Of a DNA stretch of 64,000 nucleotides, positions 25,801 to 33,908 are shown one piece after another. The translations under genes were made by a program, and so were the position numbers. The notes beneath the pieces are model-generated. The model saw nothing but the letters and a program-made list of their open reading frames with translations. It did no database searches and was not told the origin of the DNA. How positions within the stretch are numbered: position 1 is the stretch's first letter; each line of letters opens with the position of its first letter. This stretch comes from Bacillota bacterium. GTDB taxonomy: Bacteria; Bacillota; Clostridia; Lachnospirales; Bianqueaceae. The stretch covers positions 1 through 64,000 of the forward strand of contig JAFRZE010000002.1 in NCBI GenBank assembly GCA_017442735.1. The letters are read 5' to 3'.

Positions 25801-27134
25801 GTCGGTCTACCTTTACCGTCCAGACAACGACCGGTATCCAGGAAATGTTCGAAGAAAACGACTATCAGAGCCGGTATTTCCTGGGAGAAAAAGGCGCGCA
25901 GAACTGGGAAGACTTCGTGGGCATCAGCCGTGCGGCGCATGAAGCGACGGTAGCGCATCGCAAGAAGAAGGAAGCGGCCGTGAAAGATGTGAAGACATCC
26001 GGCAGCGTCAACTTCCGCGTTTTTGATGAAGAAGAATACGCATCCCTGCAGGAGAACGAACCGAAAGAAGAGAGCAGGGTCACACTTCATGTGGAGGAAG
26101 AACCGGCTGTCACGCTTCGTGAAGTATCGCCGGAACCGGCAACGCCGCTCGCGCAGGCCGATCTTTCTTCGGGTCATATGGAACCGCTCAGCCAGATCCC
26201 TACGCCGGGACGTGCCGGAGGAGATCAGGCCATGGCCGTGTTCGATATGATCGCGTCCGCGCTTGGTCGAATGGCGGATGCTGCCGAACGGGGCAAATCC
26301 AATGGGCTGATACCGCAGGCAGAACCTGCAATCAGTGAAGAACCAGTAGAAAAAGAGGAAACCTCAGCCGCGCCGGCAGTTGATCCGGCGATCCAGGCAC
26401 AGCTGGAGGCACTGCGCAGAAAAGAAGAAGAACTGGAAGCGATGCGCCGCCAGATGGATGAGCAGCTGAAAAAACTCCAGGAAGAAAACGAAAAACTGCG
26501 GATGGCCGAAGAGGCCGCCGAAAAAGCGAAAGCGGAAGCCGCAAGGTCGGCGGCTGCGGCCACTGCTGCCAATGTGCCTGTCCAGGAAGAACCTGAACAG
26601 GATGAGGACAGTGACTTTGCTGACTTTGCTGCCTTCGCCGCTCTGATGGGACAGGAAGAAGAGCCTGCCGATGCGGAGGAAGAAGAAGAGGAAGACATCT
26701 ATTCTGAAGAAGTCGATGAAGATGAAGATATCTACTCCGGAGAGGAGGACGGCGACCTGACCGTGATGTTCGCCGACGACTTTGACGAATCGGATGAAGA
26801 TGAAAACGAATTCACGGATGAAGATCTGGAAGACGAAGATATCTTAGAGGAAGATGAGGAAGATATCGACGACGATGATCTGATGGGTGATGATGATGAC
26901 TTCGCCGATCTCTTCGATGAAGATGAAGATCTGGAAGATGAGGAAGACGAAGAGGAAGAAGACGAAGATGACGATGATGATTTCATGTCATCCTTCTGCA
27001 GTTTTGCCGCGAGCCTGATGAATATGACTGCTTTTGAACGGATGAGGGCGGACGGCAAGGAGACCAGTGTGATCACACTGGAAGAGTTGATCAAAGAAGC
27101 GGACGCACAGCGTGAACGCCGCCGCAGACAATAA
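22842..27134 (+). CDS. PrgI-VirB4 fusion ATPase with acidic tail
   Basis: 1430 residues. Residues 1-110 resemble PrgI: a short N-terminus then two membrane helices (about 24-44 and 47-62) and the LGYKRKF end. A charged Lys/Glu-rich linker follows to about 200. Residues about 205-1010 form a VirB4/TraC-type ATPase with Walker A GKSGSGKS (about 637-644) and Walker B VVVIDEAH (about 875-882), plus VirB4-like DPENEY and TQNIKD segments. After a coiled-coil region (about 1180-1240) comes an extreme Asp/Glu-rich stretch (about 1250-1383) and a short conserved-looking end. VirB4 energises pilus assembly and substrate passage. PrgI and VirB4 are normally separate genes. RBS GGAAGGA precedes ATG 22842. 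Confidence 0.9.
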   Translation: MQRLIPNKTKVRVELFRGVTVGDLIVCGIGLALLVFVITSNLPWKWGISVAIVGITALLLVRLDEQPNYIYFLHILSFLGYKRKFERAYTDEMIIRATAKGERETMVDEIFEEDEEEDDDQDDAGKKKKKVSGKAKTRAEEKAEKQKAAEEKRLRKEEDKLLKSKDTPEEEKQRIYEERAEREKQQRIHAAAVKDAWTKRDPMNEIIPFTAIKDGYIEYLKGNYYGAVLEIDPVEFRFFSEHRRTNSIENCLGRILRSLHANFSANIVKIEKPILYDRYLEKEYQKLEGLSDSYENGVLSEEELKARVEIEYDRINELRGYCNNNHVVTSFYYLVLFESDRRLLDVQIRDAQQQLQSGELTVRRLYEKDLAVFLKYTNQIDFDERDVEKVPQEDLHLWAQPNIVDIRPRRVEVNHIITHNFRVVNYPTIVGDAWLAGLMSIPGTKVILKCRPMERAKAIRNIDHSLTELRGQWSATGVDSRRMEIETHIQTLQELLATLQSDSESLLEVNIYVTAYDIMATRANDRIPQPAGRDLPHMTDMKKNIRRTYLESGFRLNNMEFEQVQAFIASQVSALDPLAQEGRGISSNTVAACFPWIFAHISDEGGIKLGESDGIPVFIDFFRRDSERVNSNMVIVGKSGSGKSYATKSLLANMAAEDAKIFILDPENEYTELAHNLHGQIINVGNAMYGRLNPFHIITALDDDEAGESGPSGSYATHLQFLEEFFKQIMPDCEKDAMEYLNTLVDHMYLTHNITGDTDLSTLTPEDYPIFDDLYDEVLQEFQNSDNVFTRDLLRSLMNYIAKFSTGGRNANIWNGPSTITTDENFTVFNFQSMLANRNSTIANAQMLLVLKYIDNEIIKNRDYNLRYKANRRIVVVIDEAHVFIDTKFPIALDFMFQLAKRIRKYNGMQIVITQNIKDFVGSEELARKSTAIINACQYSFIFALAPNDIQDLIKLYQNAGGINENEQEQIVQAPRGQAFTIMSPSSRSTFTVQTTTGIQEMFEENDYQSRYFLGEKGAQNWEDFVGISRAAHEATVAHRKKKEAAVKDVKTSGSVNFRVFDEEEYASLQENEPKEESRVTLHVEEEPAVTLREVSPEPATPLAQADLSSGHMEPLSQIPTPGRAGGDQAMAVFDMIASALGRMADAAERGKSNGLIPQAEPAISEEPVEKEETSAAPAVDPAIQAQLEALRRKEEELEAMRRQMDEQLKKLQEENEKLRMAEEAAEKAKAEAARSAAAATAANVPVQEEPEQDEDSDFADFAAFAALMGQEEEPADAEEEEEEDIYSEEVDEDEDIYSGEEDGDLTVMFADDFDESDEDENEFTDEDLEDEDILEEDEEDIDDDDLMGDDDDFADLFDEDEDLEDEEDEEEEDEDDDDDFMSSFCSFAASLMNMTAFERMRADGKETSVITLEELIKEADAQRERRRRQ
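26600..26985 (+). repeat. Acidic low-complexity coding stretch in the VirB4 tail
   Basis: GAA/GAG/GAT/GAC-rich codons encode about 130 residues that are mostly Asp and Glu. The block appears as a Ser-rich frame on the opposite strand, which is not a gene. Confidence 0.9.
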
Positions 27135-27153
27135 GGAAAGAGGAACAACACGG

Positions 27154-30100
27154 ATGCGAACGAAATGGGAAGCATGCTTACGGCAGGTCCTGGCAGGACT
27201 TCTGGCTTTGACCATGCTGATCGAGCTGTTGCCGGTGACACCGGCGAAAGCTGCTGAGATCAGCGACAGAAGTCCTTCTATCACTGCGCCTTTAAAGGGG
27301 ACGAAAGTAGGAAGCGGGAAAAACGTGTCCAATACTTATATCCTCGAAGTAAGCAGCGGTACCCGTCAGGGCGGCGGCAACGCGGATAACGTGATCTATT
27401 TCGCGATCGAATACCACACAGGTTCAACCAGACGTACGGTCGTCCTGATGCCAGGTGAAGACGCGATCGAATCTGGATTCAAGATCGCTGCGAAAGCCGG
27501 AAACAGAAACAGCCGGATCTCGATGATCAATGATACGTTTAACTGTGCTCTGGCTACCAGTCTTGATCAGAAGCTGCCTCTCGGTTCGGTTCAGACGGAT
27601 CAGTTTTTATTTGAGACGCCGGCTACGGTGACGAGCATCGATAAGATCCAGGTATTCGGCGGCTGGACAGACGAAGGAAGTATCTGGGCGTGCCAGGGTA
27701 TCCGTCTGTACCGGGTGGACATTCTGTACGGCCTGGAAATGTACGGTTACTACTCCGATACCGGTTATATTGATTTTACCGGTGAGATCATCGCGGAAGC
27801 CGCGATGCTGGAAGGGTCAGGCTTTTTCAGATGGAACGCAGCCGGTGGTGTGTTCAATATCGCGCCGATGGATTCCACCGTCGGAACCGCCGGTATCACG
27901 CTCGTAAATTCAACCAGCAAAAGCGCGTATGAAAGCCGTTACAACAAAAAAACAAATGTTGGATTCAGACAGAATTCAGAGGCGGAAAATCAGTATGTGT
28001 TCCGGCTTGATCTGGCGGATGTCGGTCTGGCGGGATTCGAATCTCAGGCAGCCCTCTATCAGGCCGGGTCGAAAGCGTCTTTGAGCCATTCGAATATGAT
28101 CGAAACAGCGAGTCTGAATGTCCGGTATTATGATGTTTTTGATAATGTACGTGACGTCTCACTCCCCCTGATGATGAACGCACTGGGGTATATAAGGGAA
28201 TCCCTGGGGGATGTCGCGATCGCGGGATATGGACAGCAGGGCGATAAGATCGCGTTTCCCGCGATCCTTCCGAATTTCAAGGAACTTGGCACAGTCAGTA
28301 TCAGTCTGGGGATGAACCAGGCATTGACTGAGACCGGTATCATGATATACGGGACAGATGTCGCTGGTCAACGAGGATCGATCAGCCAGACAGACAATAT
28401 TGCCTATACCTGCTTTGCTCTTTATTCCGCGGAAGACGGAGAAATGAATGTCACACTGGACGGGGCGTCGATCAAATACGAGTTCAATAAGAATGCCACA
28501 CCGGTATCATATTCTGTCGCCAGTTCTGTAGAAGGCATCGGGCTGGAAGCGGGACAGACAAGTTTTCTGTCCATGCAGGTCAGTACCGGGGGCAATCTGG
28601 TACTGGAGCCGGTTGACCGGAGAGAAAAATATCTGATCACGATCTCAACAGATAATGTAGCGAACGCCGGAACGCTGGACGATATACTGATCCAGTTCCA
28701 TTATATCAATATGAAGGACAAGGAAATCGTCAGTGACGAGTACAACATCCGTGACTTTGTACAGTCCTTCTACGGAGAATGGCCGGGCAACAGAAGCAAT
28801 TTCGCTTACGCGTACGGCTTCCGGCAGGGGGGCACGGTACAGTTCATTATTCCGCTTCAGAATGTGAAAAAATTCACCGATGTCTCGGTCAAGCTTAACG
28901 GATCGGATGAGTGGCAGATCAAAGGTCTGACGATCGCCATGATCAAGTCCTATGAGACACGCACCGCGGAGTGGGGGAACTTTACTTCTGTGGAGCGAAG
29001 ATCTACGGACAGCTCGGAACCGTTGCTGCATTCTTATCTGAAATTCAGCCGTCAGGTAAAGACGCAGGATCCCTGTTTCTCTGTCGGCGCTCTATACGCG
29101 ATCGGCGGAGTCGAGCCAGGTGGTTCGGGTGAAGGCAGCGAAGGCGACGGTTCCGGTGGAGATGGTTCCGGTGATGGTGGTTCCGGCGGCGATGATACGG
29201 ATGCGGATCGCGGTACGCTGATCCAGGACGACGGACGCTGGAACAAGATCACGGCCAACGGCGAGATCGTCAGTGACCGTGATGATATCGACTGGGAACA
29301 GCTTTCCCAGTACATGACTTTTGAGGATGCACAGCAGGATCTGGGCTTTACGAGAGAACGTTATGTCTACAATGTGAAAGTCAAGGTAGCCGGGAACAAA
29401 GTCAATGAAGGCAATGATGATTCAGGCAGTGCCAACCTTTTCTACTTCCAGCTGATCTTTGAGCGTGGAACGAGCGGTGTGACGCTGGCTAACCAGCAGA
29501 TCAAGGGCGACGCTTTCCGGACCGGCGCGATCGTAAACTTCAAAATACCGACCAGTCAGAACTACGGTGACCTGATCGCGATCCAGGTATTGCCGGACAA
29601 TCAGGACGATAACAGTAATATCTACGATAAACTGCAAATTGAATATATTGAAGTTGAACTGAAGACAGACAAGGCGATCAGTCCGACCTGGGCTGCGCGC
29701 GGCGAAGGAGCGGAAGGACTCGGCTGGGTAGGTATCGATTACCGTGATCCCGGTGAAGTCAGTACGAACGAAGGCGCGCCGGGCCATTCCATGTCAGAAT
29801 TGGCTACTACCTATTCGATCACCGAAAGTTCCTATAGCGCGAAGCTTCTGATCGCTATCGAGACCGGCCCTTACGGGACGAAGATCCTGTACGATGAGAA
29901 CCTGAATAAGGTCAGGACGAGCAGCGCGACACTGGCCGGCGGCATGAGCATGAGCTTCAACTACTTCAATACCGAAGGCCGAGTCAAGTCCGAAGAAGGC
30001 ATCGATGTGATCGAGAAGATGAACGAGTATGCCGGACGTGAAGGGACGATGACCCGAAAAGTGACCTATGGCGATGAAGTACGCGAAGAGAATATGGACT

Positions 30101-32808
30101 TCTACGTCAGTGATCCGCAGTATCAGTTCCGTGCCGGTACGACAGATTATTTCATCATCACCGTACAGGATATTACGGAAATCATTGACATGAAGCTGCA
30201 GATCAAAGGCAGTGTGCCGACGGTCTGGAATATTTCCAATGTCACGGTCTATATGATCAACGCGGACGGTACCCGGTTCATCAACTCCAACGGTGAATAC
30301 AGCTACCGGTATAAGAACGGACAGAACCCGACGCCGATCGCTCATTGGAACCGTGGCGAGCAGGGAATATCCAAGGATGTGGAACTGTTCCGGAATCTCC
30401 AGCAGAATTCGATCTCTGAAGTCAGTATCGTGTTTGAACACAATGAGATCTCGCTCGATCCGGCTACATTCGACTGGAAATCCAAGGTCACTCGTGAGCC
30501 CGCGTCGAGCAACGACATTCTGAATCTTTATATCTATCCGGCGACGGGCGGTTCTTACGCCAAGCCGAGTGATTATGAGCTGATGGCGGCTGTTCACTAT
30601 ACGGACAGCAATAACCTGCGAGAGATGCAGGTGTCCACCGGATTTATGAATCTGGGAGTGGATGAAAACGGTAATCAGGTCTTCTACGCGCTCGGACTGA
30701 ATGCGAACAATATGCAGGGACTTGGCGTCGTGGATGTGAAGTCGGATTCACTGACACCGCTCATCACACCGATGAATTACGGTATCATACAGAGAATTCG
30801 CGGCGGTGTTCTGATCGAGACCTACCGTCTCGGCGGCGTCGGCAATGCTGATTCTGGCGCCAGCATGAAGATCATTTCCAATGTAGAAAGTCAGTATTCA
30901 CAAAGACTGCTGTTCCAGCTGTCGGATAGTATTCAGGCGCAGGAACTGCTCGCCGAGCAGAAGGATGTCGCTTTCGCGCTTTACTTCCGCACGATGGCGG
31001 GACAGGAACTTCGAAGCAAATATGTCTACCTGACCGACATGGGTTATGATTTGATCAGTCCCTCTCAGGTCATGGAAGTCGACTTTGATATCGGGGAGAT
31101 CAGTGAGATCACGGGCATCAATGTCGTAGCGGTCGGTTCGATCGACGCGCCGATGACACAGGCTTACCTGTGCAGTCAGAAGGATGACGGAACGATCGTG
31201 AAGGAATGGAGCATCCAGAATGGTACGACGCCCAGACAGACGCCTGCCAGGATCAATTTCCTCGGCGACGTTGAAGTCCTTTCGATGATCATCGAGACGG
31301 CACCTGATGAAGCGTCCATGAGCAGCGGCACGAAGGATTCGATCCGCATGACGGTGGGATACTATGACAAGCAGGGCGCCATGCAGACAAAGACCTATAA
31401 TGATATCCGGCCTTATGTCAAAGCAGGCGACGGCTTCAGCGCCGAGGGTAAGGATGAGCTTGAACTGATCATTCCGGGACTTGCGGAGACCAGATACGTG
31501 GAACTCGAGCCTTATCATTCCGGTTCCACCGGTTCCAGCGCGGATCTCAGCTTCTGGAAACCCTATAAGATCAGTGTACAAACCGGTCTGGACGGCCCAT
31601 GGGTCACCCGTACGGTAGACAGACGGATCTTCCAGAACGATCCGCAGCGGATCTTCCTGGCGGATATCGTCATGGTCGGTACCGTCAATCTGATCTCCCG
31701 CACGGGTACGAGTACACCGCAGGAGGTCGAGATCCATAACGGACAGGATGAAGCATATGTAGTGGATTCCGGAACGATCGTTACGGTAAGGACCCGGATC
31801 ACCGGTTCGTCTGAAGGACTGGATTATAAGCTGACGATGATCGATCCGAACACCGGCGCGGAAGAACGCGCGATGCTCGGAGCCACGCATATGTACGACG
31901 AGAACTATCTGGAAGATATTTACGCGCTGGCACTGGCTTCCGTCAACTCTTCGCAGTCCTCTTCGACAGAAAAGAAAAACGCGCAGAAAGTGCTGGATAT
32001 CGTCGGCGCCATGCTGGATTCGGACGGAAGCTTCACCTATGATGACAACCTGCTGACCTTCACGCTTCCGCGCAACTACAGTGATATCAGACTGAAATAT
32101 ATCGTTAAGGTTATTTCCAAAGAGAATCCTGACGCGTTCTTCACGATCGAAATCACGGTACGCAGTGAAGAGGATCAGTTGGAAGAAGCGCTCGCAGCCT
32201 GGAACGGAGTCCGGGCGGTCGGCGAAGTATATGATCCGGCTTCCGGATCGACGCAGTCGGTTATGAACGGAGGCGAGACAACGGTACTCATCGGTTCCGG
32301 TGAGAAGATCGTCGTGACACCGAGAGTCTCCGGACAGGAAGGGTATTCGGCAAGTATCGCCTCCTATGATCCGGCCACGAAAGCGACCGGACGGGCCAGA
32401 CTGGAAGAGACCCACGGATATTCTGAAAGTGAGATCGATTCCCTGATCGCTCAGGCGAATCAGATCATGGTAGATTTCTCGTCGACAGACGAGGAACTGC
32501 AGGCGGCGGCCGCTGTCCTTTCCGCGATCGAACAGGTTCAGAAGAGCGGAAGCTTTACAACAGATGGCGGTATCATCTTTACCGCGCCGGCAAACTATAC
32601 TGGAAGCAATCTCTACTACCTGATCACAGTCAATTCAGGATCGACGGGAGGAAAACTCTTTACGGTCGTGGTGACGGTCGAATCGGAAACCAATCCGCTT
32701 CCACAGGCAGAAGCCAACATGCAGAAAGCGATCGAAGCGGGAAACGCCTATCGGGCAAGTCTCCAGCAGAATAATAACTCCCAGGCGGAAGACAGTTCAG
32801 GAGGTTAG
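27154..32808 (+). CDS. Giant secreted multidomain protein of the T4SS operon
   Basis: 1,884 residues, the largest gene here. It starts at ATG 27154 (AAGAGGA upstream); the frame opens earlier inside virB4. A signal peptide of about 33 residues ends near PAKAAE. Two arms are joined by a Gly/Ser/Asp linker at about 654-684. Both arms contain degenerate repeats of one beta-rich module whose core pattern is F-I-x(2)-Q-x(5)-D-x-x-L-x-x-x-G-S-x-x-W-x-I (for example about 562-599 and 996-1035). The C-terminus has two tandem domains of about 165 residues each (about 1513-1680 and 1681-1854). There is no LPxTG motif or membrane anchor. It likely works outside the cell as an adhesin, sheath or secreted substrate. 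I do not recognise the family. Confidence 0.8.
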   Translation: MRTKWEACLRQVLAGLLALTMLIELLPVTPAKAAEISDRSPSITAPLKGTKVGSGKNVSNTYILEVSSGTRQGGGNADNVIYFAIEYHTGSTRRTVVLMPGEDAIESGFKIAAKAGNRNSRISMINDTFNCALATSLDQKLPLGSVQTDQFLFETPATVTSIDKIQVFGGWTDEGSIWACQGIRLYRVDILYGLEMYGYYSDTGYIDFTGEIIAEAAMLEGSGFFRWNAAGGVFNIAPMDSTVGTAGITLVNSTSKSAYESRYNKKTNVGFRQNSEAENQYVFRLDLADVGLAGFESQAALYQAGSKASLSHSNMIETASLNVRYYDVFDNVRDVSLPLMMNALGYIRESLGDVAIAGYGQQGDKIAFPAILPNFKELGTVSISLGMNQALTETGIMIYGTDVAGQRGSISQTDNIAYTCFALYSAEDGEMNVTLDGASIKYEFNKNATPVSYSVASSVEGIGLEAGQTSFLSMQVSTGGNLVLEPVDRREKYLITISTDNVANAGTLDDILIQFHYINMKDKEIVSDEYNIRDFVQSFYGEWPGNRSNFAYAYGFRQGGTVQFIIPLQNVKKFTDVSVKLNGSDEWQIKGLTIAMIKSYETRTAEWGNFTSVERRSTDSSEPLLHSYLKFSRQVKTQDPCFSVGALYAIGGVEPGGSGEGSEGDGSGGDGSGDGGSGGDDTDADRGTLIQDDGRWNKITANGEIVSDRDDIDWEQLSQYMTFEDAQQDLGFTRERYVYNVKVKVAGNKVNEGNDDSGSANLFYFQLIFERGTSGVTLANQQIKGDAFRTGAIVNFKIPTSQNYGDLIAIQVLPDNQDDNSNIYDKLQIEYIEVELKTDKAISPTWAARGEGAEGLGWVGIDYRDPGEVSTNEGAPGHSMSELATTYSITESSYSAKLLIAIETGPYGTKILYDENLNKVRTSSATLAGGMSMSFNYFNTEGRVKSEEGIDVIEKMNEYAGREGTMTRKVTYGDEVREENMDFYVSDPQYQFRAGTTDYFIITVQDITEIIDMKLQIKGSVPTVWNISNVTVYMINADGTRFINSNGEYSYRYKNGQNPTPIAHWNRGEQGISKDVELFRNLQQNSISEVSIVFEHNEISLDPATFDWKSKVTREPASSNDILNLYIYPATGGSYAKPSDYELMAAVHYTDSNNLREMQVSTGFMNLGVDENGNQVFYALGLNANNMQGLGVVDVKSDSLTPLITPMNYGIIQRIRGGVLIETYRLGGVGNADSGASMKIISNVESQYSQRLLFQLSDSIQAQELLAEQKDVAFALYFRTMAGQELRSKYVYLTDMGYDLISPSQVMEVDFDIGEISEITGINVVAVGSIDAPMTQAYLCSQKDDGTIVKEWSIQNGTTPRQTPARINFLGDVEVLSMIIETAPDEASMSSGTKDSIRMTVGYYDKQGAMQTKTYNDIRPYVKAGDGFSAEGKDELELIIPGLAETRYVELEPYHSGSTGSSADLSFWKPYKISVQTGLDGPWVTRTVDRRIFQNDPQRIFLADIVMVGTVNLISRTGTSTPQEVEIHNGQDEAYVVDSGTIVTVRTRITGSSEGLDYKLTMIDPNTGAEERAMLGATHMYDENYLEDIYALALASVNSSQSSSTEKKNAQKVLDIVGAMLDSDGSFTYDDNLLTFTLPRNYSDIRLKYIVKVISKENPDAFFTIEITVRSEEDQLEEALAAWNGVRAVGEVYDPASGSTQSVMNGGETTVLIGSGEKIVVTPRVSGQEGYSASIASYDPATKATGRARLEETHGYSESEIDSLIAQANQIMVDFSSTDEELQAAAAVLSAIEQVQKSGSFTTDGGIIFTAPANYTGSNLYYLITVNSGSTGGKLFTVVVTVESETNPLPQAEANMQKAIEAGNAYRASLQQNNNSQAEDSSGG
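31690..32715 (+). repeat. Tandem duplicated domain in the giant protein
   Basis: Two successive segments of about 500 bp encode related domains. Shared marks are GS/SG-T/E-x-I-V-x-VTPR/VRTR, a DPxTGxxxRAxLxxTHxY motif, a helical part with a DxDG/KSGSFT turn and a final Phe-T-x(3)-V/ITV strand. Sequence has drifted strongly, so this is an old duplication. Confidence 0.75.
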
Positions 32809-32813
32809 AACGG

Positions 32814-33908
32814 ATGGCAGAAAAAAAAGAAGAACTGACCTTTTCCGGTGAAGTGATCCTGGAAAAGGAAAGGAAACGGAAGATACTGATCTACGTCTGT
32901 ATCGGTTTAGGGCTGTTGGCTGTCATCCTGACGATCCTTCTGGTCATCAAAGGCAATAATCGCGGTTCGTATCAGGGAGGAGAAGGAACGCTCTATCCCT
33001 ATGGCTGGCAGGAAAAAGGCAACGGCACCGTCCGGCTTGTGATCGACCGGACGGCTGCCCCGAGCTATGACTGGGTCACAGAAGGCTACGACGAGAACGC
33101 GGAAAACCATATGATTCAGGTGGAGACCCCGCAGCAAAGAGGAAAAAGCAGCTGTGAATTCATCTTTCATCCTCAGACAGAGGGAAGGGAAGCACTCACG
33201 CTGATCCTGACAGACGCGGAAGGTTTTTCCCGGCTGGGAGAACTGAATCTGGTGGTGGAAGTTATACAAAGCGGGAATAAGCTGCTGGCAAGTATTGTCA
33301 GCCATGATCTTTCGGTTTATTTTGAACCTGTCCGCGGGGGAGAAAACACCGCCTATCCGTACGCCTTGACGATGGATCAGGATGGTTATCTGGTGCTGGT
33401 CGTCTGGGATCAGAACCTGGTCTATCCGGAATTCGTTTCGGATGAAGATCTTATGAAACAGCTGGAAGAAGAGGCGAAGAAGGCGGAGTCGGAAGTACTG
33501 ACCGAAGAACAGGTGCAGGAACTGGAAAACGCGCCGGTCGATGAAAGCTATTCATCCGAGGCCTACTTTGACTGGAAAGGAAGATCCGATCAGGAAGAAG
33601 TACTTGAATATCTGGGTCTTCAGTATGGAGAGAAACAGGTAAAAGCTTATTTCCGGCCGGCAGCTGTCGGAGGAGCACAGATCCATCTGTGTTCAGCAGT
33701 CGGCGCCTGTGAGATCACGGCAGCCGTGAACGTCACCGGAAATAACGGAACACTTACCATTGAATCACATGCCCTGCAAAGCTACTCCGCGCCGGAAGAG
33801 GAGCCGTCTGTGGCTGTGCAGGAAGAAGAAGGAGAGGAAGAAGCGGCTCAGGATGCTCCCGCCGGAAACGGCAGACAGGAAAGTGCGGAGGGAAGTTCTG
33901 ATGATTAA
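32814..33908 (+). CDS. Bitopic membrane protein of unknown family in the T4SS operon
   Basis: 364 residues. A charged cytoplasmic start (about 1-23), one membrane helix (about 24-45) and an outside beta-rich part to about 320, then an acidic disordered tail (EEEGEEEAAQD). It has no known domain that I can recognise. By topology it could stand in for the missing VirB8/TcpC-type channel protein, but there is no sequence support. AGGAGG precedes ATG 32814, 5 nt after the giant gene. It overlaps virD4 by 8 nt. Confidence 0.75.
   Translation: MAEKKEELTFSGEVILEKERKRKILIYVCIGLGLLAVILTILLVIKGNNRGSYQGGEGTLYPYGWQEKGNGTVRLVIDRTAAPSYDWVTEGYDENAENHMIQVETPQQRGKSSCEFIFHPQTEGREALTLILTDAEGFSRLGELNLVVEVIQSGNKLLASIVSHDLSVYFEPVRGGENTAYPYALTMDQDGYLVLVVWDQNLVYPEFVSDEDLMKQLEEEAKKAESEVLTEEQVQELENAPVDESYSSEAYFDWKGRSDQEEVLEYLGLQYGEKQVKAYFRPAAVGGAQIHLCSAVGACEITAAVNVTGNNGTLTIESHALQSYSAPEEEPSVAVQEEEGEEEAAQDAPAGNGRQESAEGSSDD

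Noticed and set aside
24279-26177. Open frame of 632 codons on the minus strand
   Set aside because: It is antisense to the VirB4 ATPase gene, without a ribosome site or family pattern.
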